Positions 43,742 through 52,048 of a stretch of DNA of 64,000 bases are shown one piece after another. Below the pieces are notes generated by a model, which searched no databases, was not told the DNA's origin, and worked only from the letters and a program-made list of their open reading frames with translations. Numbering within the stretch: position 1 is the first letter of the stretch; every line of letters starts with the position of its first letter. A program made the position numbers and the translations under genes. The DNA is taken from contig NZ_JADPKR010000048.1 of assembly GCF_023074055.1 (NCBI RefSeq), forward strand, positions 34,377 to 98,376. Reading direction: 5' to 3'. Source of the stretch: Bradyrhizobium sp. 141. GTDB lineage: Bacteria > Pseudomonadota > Alphaproteobacteria > Rhizobiales > Xanthobacteraceae.

Positions 43742-46053
43742 CAGATGGTGACCTCCACTGCAATTTCCGCCACGAGCAGAGGCCCAGGCGAATCCTTGAT
43801 GACTGCGACACGGGGGTCGAACGTTCGGCCCGATGGCCTCCACCGTTCGACCGTCTCTCGCGATGGCGGCGGCTTGGTTGCATCGTCATCGATGTTGTAG
43901 GCCGGGACTGTCCTCTGATTGACAACGTCGCCGAGGTCGGGGGACGTCGTCGTGATGCGGCCAGAGAACAGGCGCGCCATCACGAACCCGGTCGAATGAA
44001 TCACATAGATGGCAAACCGCGCGATCTTGCGCCGCTTCATACGCTGACCGACGTCCGCACCTGGAGCGGCGTCCGGCGCAAATGGCTCGAGCACAGAGGT
44101 CCACGGCTGCCCAGCGACAAGCGTTTCCGCCGTCAGATCCTCCCCGCCCTGGTTCTGGGGAATGATGAAGCCGTCGGCGTCGATGTTATAGGTGCCCATC
44201 GGCCGCGTGCCCTGATCCATGAGCGTCACGGTCGAGCCGGGGATCCACCACAGTGGGCCCTTGCCGACCGGTGCAGCCATCGCAGCAGGAAGGTTATTCA
44301 CGTACAAGGCTGCATCGAGATATTGGCTGTCATCAAGCAATTCACAGAGGGTCACGCCAGAATATGCCGTCGTGAAAATAACGTCGGCTCCAAGCGCGCA
44401 AACCCATTTGAGCGACCCCTCACCGGACCACGGGCCCCATCCAACCTTCGTATTCCCCGACACAATGTCCCCGAGATTATACTTCCCGACGACAAGGCTC
44501 CCATCTTCGTTGAGGACGTAGGCATAGCGTTCATCGAACGTCCCGTCGGCGGTCGGAACGGCTATTGCCCTGATGTCCTGAAACAGATGCGAATGCAGCT
44601 CTGAGAGGTTTTTCGTGTTGAACGGCCGATAATAGGCGCCACTCGCCACGATCGCCATCATGCTGCTGCGGCCCGCGTTCGCGTAGAGAATTAGCTCCTG
44701 AGAGGCACGCGGCTGCACCTGCGCGCAACCATCGCTCGACAGGACCTGAAAACCCACGCTGCCAGGCGTCAGGGGCGTATTGGCATCGATCTTTATGTAA
44801 TAGAGTTTGCTGTCGCAGAAGACGAACTCAGAGCTTTCAGGACCTGGAACGACGTAATAGACCTGAACTTTGTCTGGCGTTACTTCGAAGATGGCGTTCG
44901 ATGGATTGGCCCCGACATAGAGGTCAGTCGGGCTATTGATCGCAGACCACGAGATGCCACCAGGCACGGATGGAAAGTCGCAAAAGCCGAGACGAAACTG
45001 ATCAACGAAAACGGATGCAGGATAGCCTTGATGATCGTTCATCACCTCCTCGTCCCAGATCGTGACAGGGCTCGGCGTGCCAACGGCACTGACGCCACTG
45101 TTCACAAGAGAACCACCTGGGCCAACGACAGTCTCGCTGAGAACGAAAGCAAATATGCTCGTAGACAAGCCTTCGAAACTGAATGTCGTTTGTGTCGTTG
45201 TAGTCGTCGACAAAAGCTGAATACCGATATTCTTTGCGACGGCGTCCCTGGTTACAACGATTCCTTTTGCTCCGGTCTGTGATCCGATCACTACGTCGCC
45301 AATGCCAAACGTGGCGCTCGGATCGACACTAAATGACAGGATCTGAGAACCGGGTAGCGGCTCTTGCACCGTGCCAGTCACATGCAAAGCGTCGGTGTAT
45401 CCCGTGATCAGGATCTGACGCTCGACAAATCGCATGCGCGTGCCAACCCAAGCCGGCGTAAAAAGCGGAGAGACCGCCGTGACAGTAACGGTGCCGGTCT
45501 GAGCGCTAATGCCTATAGCGATGTTCTGTGGGCTGATGCGATAGAAAGGCGTTTTCTTCTGGCCGCCCGAGACGAGCTCGGTGTAGTCGGCGATCGACCA
45601 CGCGGAGACCCCATCCCATGTAAGGACCTGCGGTCGCATCGCATGCCCGAACGTAATGTAGATCGACAGATTAAGCTGGGCAAAAACGATCTGATCGAGA
45701 TTGCTCGCATTCCATGGGAGCAGAGTGCCGCTACCCTGCGTGGCGAAGTACGCGACCTGCGCCCCAGCGCTGTCGAAAATCCTGATCTCGCCGAAAGCAA
45801 CAGATGCGCCGAATGCGATCTTGAACACGTTGCCAGGAGACATCGCGACTTCTTCGATGCGTTCAGTGTTCTCGGCAACGAACAGCGCCGAGCGGCCCGG
45901 CCTGTTCTGGACCGGACCGCTGTTCAGAATACGCATGTTCGACATCTGACGCAGCCCGGCTTTGCGTGCCGGGTGTTCGTCCAGCCGCTTCAGGGCGACG
46001 TCGACCTCTCCGAAGGAAAAGTCACGCTGCGCTCCGAGGATCTTCTGAGCCAT
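43741..46053 (-). CDS. tail tubular protein B (nozzle)
   Basis: 770 residues. The start MAQKILGAQRDFSFGEVD and RQMSNMRILNSGPVQNRPG are the hallmark of T7 gp12-type nozzle proteins, and the remainder is beta-rich. It forms the tip of the short tail. Follows tubular protein A by 6 nt. Confidence 0.88.
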   Translation of the reverse strand: MAQKILGAQRDFSFGEVDVALKRLDEHPARKAGLRQMSNMRILNSGPVQNRPGRSALFVAENTERIEEVAMSPGNVFKIAFGASVAFGEIRIFDSAGAQVAYFATQGSGTLLPWNASNLDQIVFAQLNLSIYITFGHAMRPQVLTWDGVSAWSIADYTELVSGGQKKTPFYRISPQNIAIGISAQTGTVTVTAVSPLFTPAWVGTRMRFVERQILITGYTDALHVTGTVQEPLPGSQILSFSVDPSATFGIGDVVIGSQTGAKGIVVTRDAVAKNIGIQLLSTTTTTQTTFSFEGLSTSIFAFVLSETVVGPGGSLVNSGVSAVGTPSPVTIWDEEVMNDHQGYPASVFVDQFRLGFCDFPSVPGGISWSAINSPTDLYVGANPSNAIFEVTPDKVQVYYVVPGPESSEFVFCDSKLYYIKIDANTPLTPGSVGFQVLSSDGCAQVQPRASQELILYANAGRSSMMAIVASGAYYRPFNTKNLSELHSHLFQDIRAIAVPTADGTFDERYAYVLNEDGSLVVGKYNLGDIVSGNTKVGWGPWSGEGSLKWVCALGADVIFTTAYSGVTLCELLDDSQYLDAALYVNNLPAAMAAPVGKGPLWWIPGSTVTLMDQGTRPMGTYNIDADGFIIPQNQGGEDLTAETLVAGQPWTSVLEPFAPDAAPGADVGQRMKRRKIARFAIYVIHSTGFVMARLFSGRITTTSPDLGDVVNQRTVPAYNIDDDATKPPPSRETVERWRPSGRTFDPRVAVIKDSPGPLLVAEIAVEVTI

Positions 46054-46059
46054 GGCGCA

Positions 46060-46686
46060 TCAGTTCGGGACATCAGTGCCGGACCACCCGGCGGGGGAAT
46101 TGACGAACGGCCTGCGCACGCGCCGCGCCGCGATCGCGCGCGAGTTGAACAGGGCGCGCTTTGGCTGCTCCTGGTCATTGCGTGCGCGTGCGTCGTCAAG
46201 CGCCTGCTGAGCAGCGCGCTCGTACAGCAAGCCGCTCTGGATGTCCTCGTGCAAACCGGAATAGATCGCAGCGCGAACGTGGAGACGGATGACCTTGGTG
46301 AACAGCGCGGGCCAGTTTGCCATGCCGGGGTCGACGACATACTTTGCCGTCACCGTACCGCCGCTGGCGGTCAGGCAAATCTGGTTGTTGATGATCTTGT
46401 AGTCGACGGTCTGGTCGTTCAGGCGGACCCAGATCAGGTGCAGCGCCGAGTTTGGGCGCGCGAAGGCGTCCTCGTAGAGGTCGTCGGGGGAGTCCCCCTG
46501 CCTCACCAGCGTGGCGACGTTCGTGCTAAAATTCCAGCTGTGCGCTTCGTAGGTCTCCTGCACCGCAGCGTCGAACGCCGGCGAGCAGACGTTCCATTCG
46601 TCCGACCCGTCGTCGGCGGTCGCCGGCGCGTCGTTGCCGGTGCGGGCGAGTTCGTCAGCAATGATGGAAAGTTTTGAAACGGTCAC
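46060..46686 (-). CDS. tail tubular protein A (adaptor)
   Basis: 208 residues with the gp11-type pattern of an N-terminal helical part (AVQETYEAHSWNFSTN) and the FARPNSALHLIWVRLND strand region, plus a C-terminal basic helix. Joins portal to nozzle. The GTGCGTTGC motif ends 46 nt upstream. Confidence 0.87.
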   Translation of the reverse strand: MTVSKLSIIADELARTGNDAPATADDGSDEWNVCSPAFDAAVQETYEAHSWNFSTNVATLVRQGDSPDDLYEDAFARPNSALHLIWVRLNDQTVDYKIINNQICLTASGGTVTAKYVVDPGMANWPALFTKVIRLHVRAAIYSGLHEDIQSGLLYERAAQQALDDARARNDQEQPKRALFNSRAIAARRVRRPFVNSPAGWSGTDVPN

Positions 46687-46732
46687 GGGGCCCTCCGTCG
46701 ATGTCGGAACCGTAGGCCCGCGTTATGCCTGC

Positions 46733-46741
46733 GCAACGCAC
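46733..46741 (-). promoter_or_regulatory. GTGCGTTGC motif, copy 4
   Basis: Minus-strand TGGTGCGTTGCGC in the only sizeable gap of the capsid-tail region (46687-46798, between the adaptor gene and the 171-residue protein gene). Confidence 0.6.
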
Positions 46742-46798
46742 CACAGCCGCGGCTTGGGTCCGCGGCCGTGTAAGTCTTGGGAGGTCTCTGAAGTATCC

Positions 46799-47314
46799 CT
46801 AGTCCGTCTTCTTGTCGCCGTCGGGTTCGGAAGACGGCTTGGGATTGCGTTGAGGCGGGTTCTCGATCTCGTCCTGGCGGCGGTCGACCTCGGCCTGGAT
46901 GACCTCGTCGGCCTTGGCTGCGATCAGACCCTTGCGATCGGCGCCGAGCTTGGCGGCAAGGTTGATGCGCTGGAGCGCCGGCAGGTTCTGCCAGTTGTCG
47001 GGAATGACAATCGCCGTCTCCGGACGGGGTCGGGGCTGTTCGGTAAAGTTCTTCAGCCGGCGCTCGTTGCGACGCTTGACCTCGACCGCGCGGCGCTTGT
47101 CCTGCGGATCGCCCGTGATCTCAGCGGTCTGCTCAGCGTCCTCGATCTCCTTGCGGAGATAGGCGTCGGCCTCCTCCTCGGTGAAATCGGGCTGCGTGCG
47201 CCACTGGTCCCGAAACTGCAGGGCGTGACGCGCGTCGATGTGGTACATCTTCCTGGGCCCGTCGACGACGTGATAGATGGTCGTCATCGCGTTGCCCGTC
47301 TTCAAATCAGCCAT
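46799..47314 (-). CDS. phage structural-region protein of unknown function
   Basis: 171 residues, charged, with a beta-like start (TIYHVVDGPRKMYHIDARHALQF) and a long helix (EEADAYLRKEIEDAEQTAEI), ending in a K/D/P-rich tail. It lies between cement protein and adaptor. A start at the second methionine (10) is possible. Possibly a head-completion or assembly factor. Confidence 0.7.
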   Translation of the reverse strand: MADLKTGNAMTTIYHVVDGPRKMYHIDARHALQFRDQWRTQPDFTEEEADAYLRKEIEDAEQTAEITGDPQDKRRAVEVKRRNERRLKNFTEQPRPRPETAIVIPDNWQNLPALQRINLAAKLGADRKGLIAAKADEVIQAEVDRRQDEIENPPQRNPKPSSEPDGDKKTD

Positions 47315-47346
47315 CGCTGTCTCCTACCTTTGGCGCGGTCGCGCGG

Positions 47347-47850
47347 TCAGACCTTCATCTCGATCGGCGTGATCCACGCCGTCATCGTGATGCTGGGTGA
47401 GGTGCCGCCGAGCACGCCGTAGAGCTTGGCGTACTTGTAGACGAAGCCCTGCATCACATTGGTGAACGGGATTGCGATGATCGACCCGGCTCGGCCGGTC
47501 GGCGGAATGGTCGGCGACGGAGCCAGAATAGTTGCGACCTGGCGACCCGCGCTCGCCGCGGCGAAGTCGTGGAACGCCAGCATGTCGACGTTACCGTTGC
47601 CGAAGGCGTTGTCGTTCGAGCCGAACAAGCAGATCTTGTAGGTCTCGTCACCGCTCGCCACGTCGAGCGCGGTGATGTCGAGGGCCAGCATGCCGGTGAA
47701 CCGACCCTCGCCCAGTGTGACGACCGCGTTCTCGTCGTTGAAGTAGCCCGTCGCCGTGATCGTCTGCGCCGAGCAGAACTGCGTGAGATTGTCGAGCGGC
47801 AGCGTGAACTCCGGCACGATCGACGGAAGCGTGTTGTTCGTAAGAGCCAT
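47347..47850 (-). CDS. capsid cement/decoration protein (Bbp16-like)
   Basis: 167 residues, beta-rich, directly downstream of the major capsid gene. Length, place and sequence style (DETYKICLFGSNDNAFG, YKYAKLYGVLGGTSPSI) match the Bbp16 cement protein of the temperate podovirus BPP-1. Cement proteins stabilise the shell after expansion. Confidence 0.75.
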   Translation of the reverse strand: MALTNNTLPSIVPEFTLPLDNLTQFCSAQTITATGYFNDENAVVTLGEGRFTGMLALDITALDVASGDETYKICLFGSNDNAFGNGNVDMLAFHDFAAASAGRQVATILAPSPTIPPTGRAGSIIAIPFTNVMQGFVYKYAKLYGVLGGTSPSITMTAWITPIEMKV

Positions 47851-47879
47851 TGAAATCTCCTCTCAGGCGGTTGCTTCCG

Positions 47880-48854
47880 TCAGGCGACGATGGTCGCCGC
47901 GGCGATGGAGTCGAGACGGGCGACAGCGCGCGGATGCTCGCGGGCGACACCCCAGTCCCATTTGACGTGGGTCGACCAGAAGGGCTGACCGGTGATCAGG
48001 CCTTCGTCGATGACCGAAAGCGGCGTCTGCTCGATGGCGTAGATGCCACCTTCGCGCAGCGACACGCAGTAGATGGAGCCGGTGACCGCCGAGCCGCCGC
48101 CGGAGGCGACTTCGTTCATCGGCAGGAGGTCCGGCGTGTCGTCCGGCTCATAGCCGAACAGGATCGGAAGGCCCTTGTACTTCACGAGGCGCTTGCCGAT
48201 GCCGACGTTCACGTCCTCGCCGTAGACGAAGCTCTGGTTGGTCAGCGTCGAGCTGCGGGCGGCCACGTCTGCGTAGGGCATCAGCGCGCGGGGGAAGATC
48301 CAGTGGGTCGGCTTGTTGACGGCCCAGTACAGCGCGTCGAGTTGCGCCAGGGACAGCGCGGCGCCACCGGAAGCTGCCGAGTTATGGAACCAGTTCGTTC
48401 CGACGTTGAGGCAGCGCACCTGGAAGCCATCCGGTCCGCTCGGGTTCGAGGAGCGGTCGCCCTTGATCAGCTGCTGGCTGAACATCTGCGACAGCGCGGT
48501 GCTCATCAGCTGTTCCTGCCGGGCCCGGTGCTCCATGCCCAGCCGATCGACCACGGCGCGGTCGACCTTGATGTATTCGTCGATGAAGAACGTGTCTTCC
48601 TCGCGGAGGTTGAAGGTGCCGCTCGCCTCGGGGGCTGCGGTGTTGATCGCCCGGAAGCCGACGCTCGGCAGCGATGCGATGTCCATGAAGGCCCGCTTGC
48701 CCATCTGCGCCGGCAGGATCGGGATTGCTGCCATCAGGTCGGACTGAGCGACCATGTTCTCGACGAACGTCCGGCTGGGATCGTTCTGCGGCAGAGTCTG
48801 CGCGTACTGCGCAAGCGTGATCGGCGAAGTGATGGAGACGTTAATCGTAGCCAT
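47880..48854 (-). CDS. major capsid protein (HK97-fold type)
   Basis: 324 residues. The N-terminal ITLAQYAQTLPQNDPSRTFVENM and REEDTFFIDEYIKVDRAVVDRLG (about 82-104) correspond to the N-arm and E-loop/spine helix region of podovirus capsids; the P and A domains follow with ALMPYADVAARSS. It sits between scaffold and cement genes, as expected. Confidence 0.88.
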   Translation of the reverse strand: MATINVSITSPITLAQYAQTLPQNDPSRTFVENMVAQSDLMAAIPILPAQMGKRAFMDIASLPSVGFRAINTAAPEASGTFNLREEDTFFIDEYIKVDRAVVDRLGMEHRARQEQLMSTALSQMFSQQLIKGDRSSNPSGPDGFQVRCLNVGTNWFHNSAASGGAALSLAQLDALYWAVNKPTHWIFPRALMPYADVAARSSTLTNQSFVYGEDVNVGIGKRLVKYKGLPILFGYEPDDTPDLLPMNEVASGGGSAVTGSIYCVSLREGGIYAIEQTPLSVIDEGLITGQPFWSTHVKWDWGVAREHPRAVARLDSIAAATIVA

Positions 48855-48877
48855 AGTGGGTAGCTCCCCTCGTCAGG

Positions 48878-49678
48878 TCAGCGGCTGCCGCCGTATTGCC
48901 GGTTCATCTGCGCCGCTCGGCGCTGTGCGAAACTCATGCCCTCGTAGCCTGGGATTTCTCCCTTCTCGTCCGCTCCTTCACGGTGCGACTGCGAGAACTG
49001 CGTACCTCCCTGCGAAGAAAACAGCCGGATCACGGTCTCGAGCGCCTCGACATTGGCGGCGACCGGATAGGCCTTGAGCGTGGAAACCAGCACGTTCGCC
49101 TTGTCGCCGACCTTGGCCTTGAACCAGGTCTCGATGGCGTCGAGCCGCTGCGCGCCGGTGGCACCGAGCTTGCCCATCTCGGCCTCACGCGCGGTGTTCG
49201 TCGCCTGCAGCTCCGCGACCTTGGTCGATGCGAAGATGCCGAGCGCCTCGGAGAAATCCTGCTGCGACCAGCCCTTCTGGTGCGCGAGGTTGCGAGCCTG
49301 CGCCAGCGCCGGATCGTCCGCGTTGAATTCGAAGGCCATGCCCTCCGGCGGCTTGAAACCTTCCGGCAGCTTGATCTCGTACTTGTCGGGCGACGGCGGC
49401 AGGGCCTGCTTGCGAACGTCGGACTCGGCCTTGAACGCGGAGAGGTCGTTGAAGTCCCGCGTGAAGTCGTCGCCACGGACTTCGCCCTTCTCGGGATTCC
49501 AGTATTTCTCGGGAATGTAGGCCGGGCGCTGCGGTGCCTGCTGCTGACCGCCGCTATTCTGCGTCTGCTGCTGGCCCTGGTCCGACGCGCCGCCTTGCGC
49601 CCCGCTGGCCTGAGACTGCTGCTGGCCGCTGGAGCTGGAAGACGATTGGCCGCTCGCCTGACCCGATTCCGTCGTCAC
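48878..49678 (-). CDS. scaffolding protein
   Basis: 266 residues with a Q/S/G-rich, disordered first 50, then an acidic helical body (EVRGDDFTRDFNDLSAFKAE...) and a C-terminal helix with FAQRRAAQMNRQYGGSR. This is the composition of phage scaffolds, which fill the procapsid core and are released later. The GTG at 49678 has GGAG 7 nt upstream and lies inside the previous gene; a TGA in the same frame lies five codons further up, so a longer form is impossible. Confidence 0.8.
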   Translation of the reverse strand: MTTESGQASGQSSSSSSGQQQSQASGAQGGASDQGQQQTQNSGGQQQAPQRPAYIPEKYWNPEKGEVRGDDFTRDFNDLSAFKAESDVRKQALPPSPDKYEIKLPEGFKPPEGMAFEFNADDPALAQARNLAHQKGWSQQDFSEALGIFASTKVAELQATNTAREAEMGKLGATGAQRLDAIETWFKAKVGDKANVLVSTLKAYPVAANVEALETVIRLFSSQGGTQFSQSHREGADEKGEIPGYEGMSFAQRRAAQMNRQYGGSR

Positions 49679-49883
49679 TCGTGTTCTCCGTCATCACTTC
49701 GGCCATCACGGCCATCAGTTCCGACGCGAACCTGCGGCGACCCAAATTCTCTCGCAACGCACCTTCCGACGTGTCGGACGGCACGCCCATCAAAACCTTC
49801 TGCAAACTGACGTAAAAATTGCGGCCGTCCGGCGTGCGCGCGAAGCGCTGCAGGCCTTCATTGACGAGGTCCTGATCGATCAT
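49554..49883 (-). CDS. small head-region protein overlapping the scaffold gene
   Basis: 109 residues. The first 70 (MIDQDLVNEGLQRFARTPDGRNFYVSL...) look like a folded helical protein. The last 40 share DNA with the scaffold start and read as low-complexity. The overlap is 125 nt. It is coupled to the portal stop (ATGA). A GTGCGTTGC copy is inside it. Function unknown; possibly an assembly regulator. Confidence 0.6.
   Translation of the reverse strand: MIDQDLVNEGLQRFARTPDGRNFYVSLQKVLMGVPSDTSEGALRENLGRRRFASELMAVMAEVMTENTSDDGIGSGERPIVFQLQRPAAVSGQRGARRRVGPGPAADAE
49754..49762 (-). promoter_or_regulatory. GTGCGTTGC motif, copy 5
   Basis: Minus-strand AGGTGCGTTGCGA, inside the 109-residue gene, ending 75 nt upstream of the scaffold start. 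The codons read Gly-Ala-Leu-Arg. Confidence 0.5.
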
Positions 49884-51463
49884 CCGAGCCCCGCTGCGGC
49901 GCTCTGATCACCCTGCGGAGCGGCCTTGTTCAGCAGTTGCGCAATCATACCGACGGCCTGCTTCACGTCCTCCTCAGGGCGGAATTTGAGCAGCGTCACG
50001 CGCATCTTCTCGATGAAGGCTGTCATGGTCGCCTTGCCGTCGATGTAGGCCTTGAACTCTTCGGGGAACGCCTGGCCGAGGATCTGGATCGCGCGCACGG
50101 CTGTGGCGACCTCCTGCTGCTCGGCCGCCCGCTGCGCCGGATTGCTCGGCACCAGCGCGATGGCTTTGCCGTTCACCTTGACCGGTTGGATCACGCCGCG
50201 CGCCTCGAGCAGATACTTGAAGCGCAGGAAAATCTTGGCCGGGCCCTCCCACCAGAACGTCAGGCCGGGGGTGCCGATGCGGCGCTGCGCGCGCGCGAGC
50301 TCGTCCATCCATTGGCCCAGCGTCGGAGGCGTGTCGCCGCGCTGCTCGGGGTAATCGACGTAGAACAGCTTGCGCAGGTGGCGGACCTTGTCCTCGACCG
50401 CATAGATGCCCGCCTCCGGCGATCCCGGGTCGTACAGCTTCTTGATAGCGCCTTCCGATCCGGGGCGGATCGGGTAGGCCATGCCGGGCTCGAGCCCTTG
50501 CTCGACCGCGGCAAAGCTGTCGTCCGGGATGCCCATCGGCGGGGTCAGGTTGAGCTCGATGTGGCTGATCTTCTGGCCTTCGAGCTCGTCGACCTGGCGC
50601 AACTCGGGCAGCGCCTGCAACAGCACGCCGAGGCCATAGGCCCAGTCCGCCGTCGCGTTGAAGCGGATCACCAGCAGCGGGCAGCTGCCCTCGCCCTTGA
50701 TCTCCGCCGACTTCACGACGCGGTTCTTGACCATGACTACGTGCTGCCAGTGCTCATCGCCGAGCCGGTCCCATTGCCGCCACCAACCCCAGCGAATTTC
50801 AGTCTTCTTGTCGGGACCGGCGTCGATCTCCTTCGCCATGTCCTCCGGAAGCGGGATGCCCTTGAGCAGCGCGCGCACATGCCGGTTGCGGGTGTGGCGC
50901 ACGATGAAGCGATCATCGATCTCGCCGTAGGGCCCGAGGTTGATCTCTAGCTCGCGTAGCGGCACGGCCTGCACGCAGATGTTCTCGCCGGGCCGCTCGT
51001 CGTCGACCCACAGTCCCATCGTGCCAATGCCGAGATCGGGATAGGCCGCCTTGGCAAACTCTGAATAGAAGTTGCAGCCCTTGATCGCGGAGAAAATCGT
51101 GACGTCGTCTTCCTTCACCCGCGCCTTGATCGAGTCCCAGTCCGCCTTGCTGACGAAAATGCCCTTCGTCCGCTCGCACCACTGCTCGGCCTGCGGCATG
51201 AAGGTGTTGAGGATCTCGGTGACGTAGTCGCCGGCGAGCTCGAAGCCGGCGCTGGTCTGCAGATAGCCGTCGTCGTGGATCGGGGTCGATGACGGCGCCG
51301 ACTGCGAATTGATCTGGCGCGAGCGCAGCGGCGCGGTGAAGAAATAGCACTCGCGCATGTCGAGCTCGAACGGCTGCTTCTGCCGACGAGCATCGCTGAC
51401 GCGGCGGTTTGCTTCCTCGTCCAGCGGGTGCTTTTCTGGTTCGTTCTTCGGCTTCTTCGCCAT
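49880..51463 (-). CDS. portal (head-tail connector) protein
   Basis: 527 residues. The start region, with DARRQKQPFELDMRECYFFTAP and AGDYVTEILNTFMP, and the later LLQALPELRQVDELEG and IGTPGLTFWWEGPAKIFLR segments belong to the T7 gp8-type connector family. Twelve copies would form the DNA gate. The stop lies 3 nt from the small upstream gene's frame. Confidence 0.9.
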   Translation of the reverse strand: MAKKPKNEPEKHPLDEEANRRVSDARRQKQPFELDMRECYFFTAPLRSRQINSQSAPSSTPIHDDGYLQTSAGFELAGDYVTEILNTFMPQAEQWCERTKGIFVSKADWDSIKARVKEDDVTIFSAIKGCNFYSEFAKAAYPDLGIGTMGLWVDDERPGENICVQAVPLRELEINLGPYGEIDDRFIVRHTRNRHVRALLKGIPLPEDMAKEIDAGPDKKTEIRWGWWRQWDRLGDEHWQHVVMVKNRVVKSAEIKGEGSCPLLVIRFNATADWAYGLGVLLQALPELRQVDELEGQKISHIELNLTPPMGIPDDSFAAVEQGLEPGMAYPIRPGSEGAIKKLYDPGSPEAGIYAVEDKVRHLRKLFYVDYPEQRGDTPPTLGQWMDELARAQRRIGTPGLTFWWEGPAKIFLRFKYLLEARGVIQPVKVNGKAIALVPSNPAQRAAEQQEVATAVRAIQILGQAFPEEFKAYIDGKATMTAFIEKMRVTLLKFRPEEDVKQAVGMIAQLLNKAAPQGDQSAAAGLG

Positions 51464-51465
51464 GC

Positions 51466-51639
51466 TCAGCCCTTCGCGGCCTGGGCCAGCGCAGCTAGCG
51501 AGCCGAACCGGGCCATTAGGCTCGCGGTATCGGCCTGCGCCGTCGTCTTGATCGCGTCGACCTTGTCAAGCTCCGCCTGCTGCTTCAGCTGGGCTTGCAT
51601 CGGATCGTCCTGGATGACGGGCGGGCTCGGTCCATTCAT
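51466..51639 (-). CDS. 57-residue protein upstream of the portal
   Basis: Starts at an ATG with GGAG upstream. Helical, Q/A-rich (QAQLKQQAELDKVDAIKTTAQADTASLMARFG). It overlaps the end of the preceding gene by 74 nt. Possibly a small connector-associated protein. Confidence 0.55.
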   Translation of the reverse strand: MNGPSPPVIQDDPMQAQLKQQAELDKVDAIKTTAQADTASLMARFGSLAALAQAAKG

Positions 51640-52048
51640 GGCTGATAACTTCGGCTCCTTGGCGGATGCAGTCTCGCCACAGAGCATCCGGACGCAACGC
51701 ACCACCGCGCACGCCGACCAGATGCTTGATCATCGGCACGCACCACCAGCCGACCCGGAAGCCGGAAACGATCTGCCGCGGCTCCATGCCCAGCACGTCG
51801 GCATTCGCGGTGTAATAGCCCATCAGCCGGTCGGCCTCGCTGCCGCGTGCCACGATCACGTCGATCGTCGCAAAGCGCCAATCGAGGAAAACCCAGTGGT
51901 CGACCTCGCGGATGTAGGCGATGGCGGTGACGTGCTTGTAGGTCCCGCAGGCGAGCAGTCGCACCAGCCACGAATCCGTCGTGCGGTGAAATGCCAGGAT
52001 CCAGCGCGTCGGCTGTCCGGCCGCGCCGCTGGCAACCAGGCGGATCAT
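51566..52048 (-). CDS. putative permuted papain-like (NlpC/P60-type) phage protein
   Basis: 160 residues, coupled to the large terminase stop (ATGA). A KHV histidine near 39, a WWCVPMIKHLVG cysteine near 102 and ALWRDCIRQGAEVI near 126 follow the order seen in circularly permuted cysteine-hydrolase folds. The assignment is tentative. The last 24 residues overlap the next gene and look unconstrained. Confidence 0.55.
   Translation of the reverse strand: MIRLVASGAAGQPTRWILAFHRTTDSWLVRLLACGTYKHVTAIAYIREVDHWVFLDWRFATIDVIVARGSEADRLMGYYTANADVLGMEPRQIVSGFRVGWWCVPMIKHLVGVRGGALRPDALWRDCIRQGAEVISHEWTEPARHPGRSDASPAEAAGGA
51694..51702 (-). promoter_or_regulatory. GTGCGTTGC motif, copy 6
   Basis: Minus-strand TGGTGCGTTGCGT, inside the 160-residue gene, ending 54 nt upstream of the 57-residue gene that precedes the portal. 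The codons again read Gly-Ala-Leu-Arg. Confidence 0.5.
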
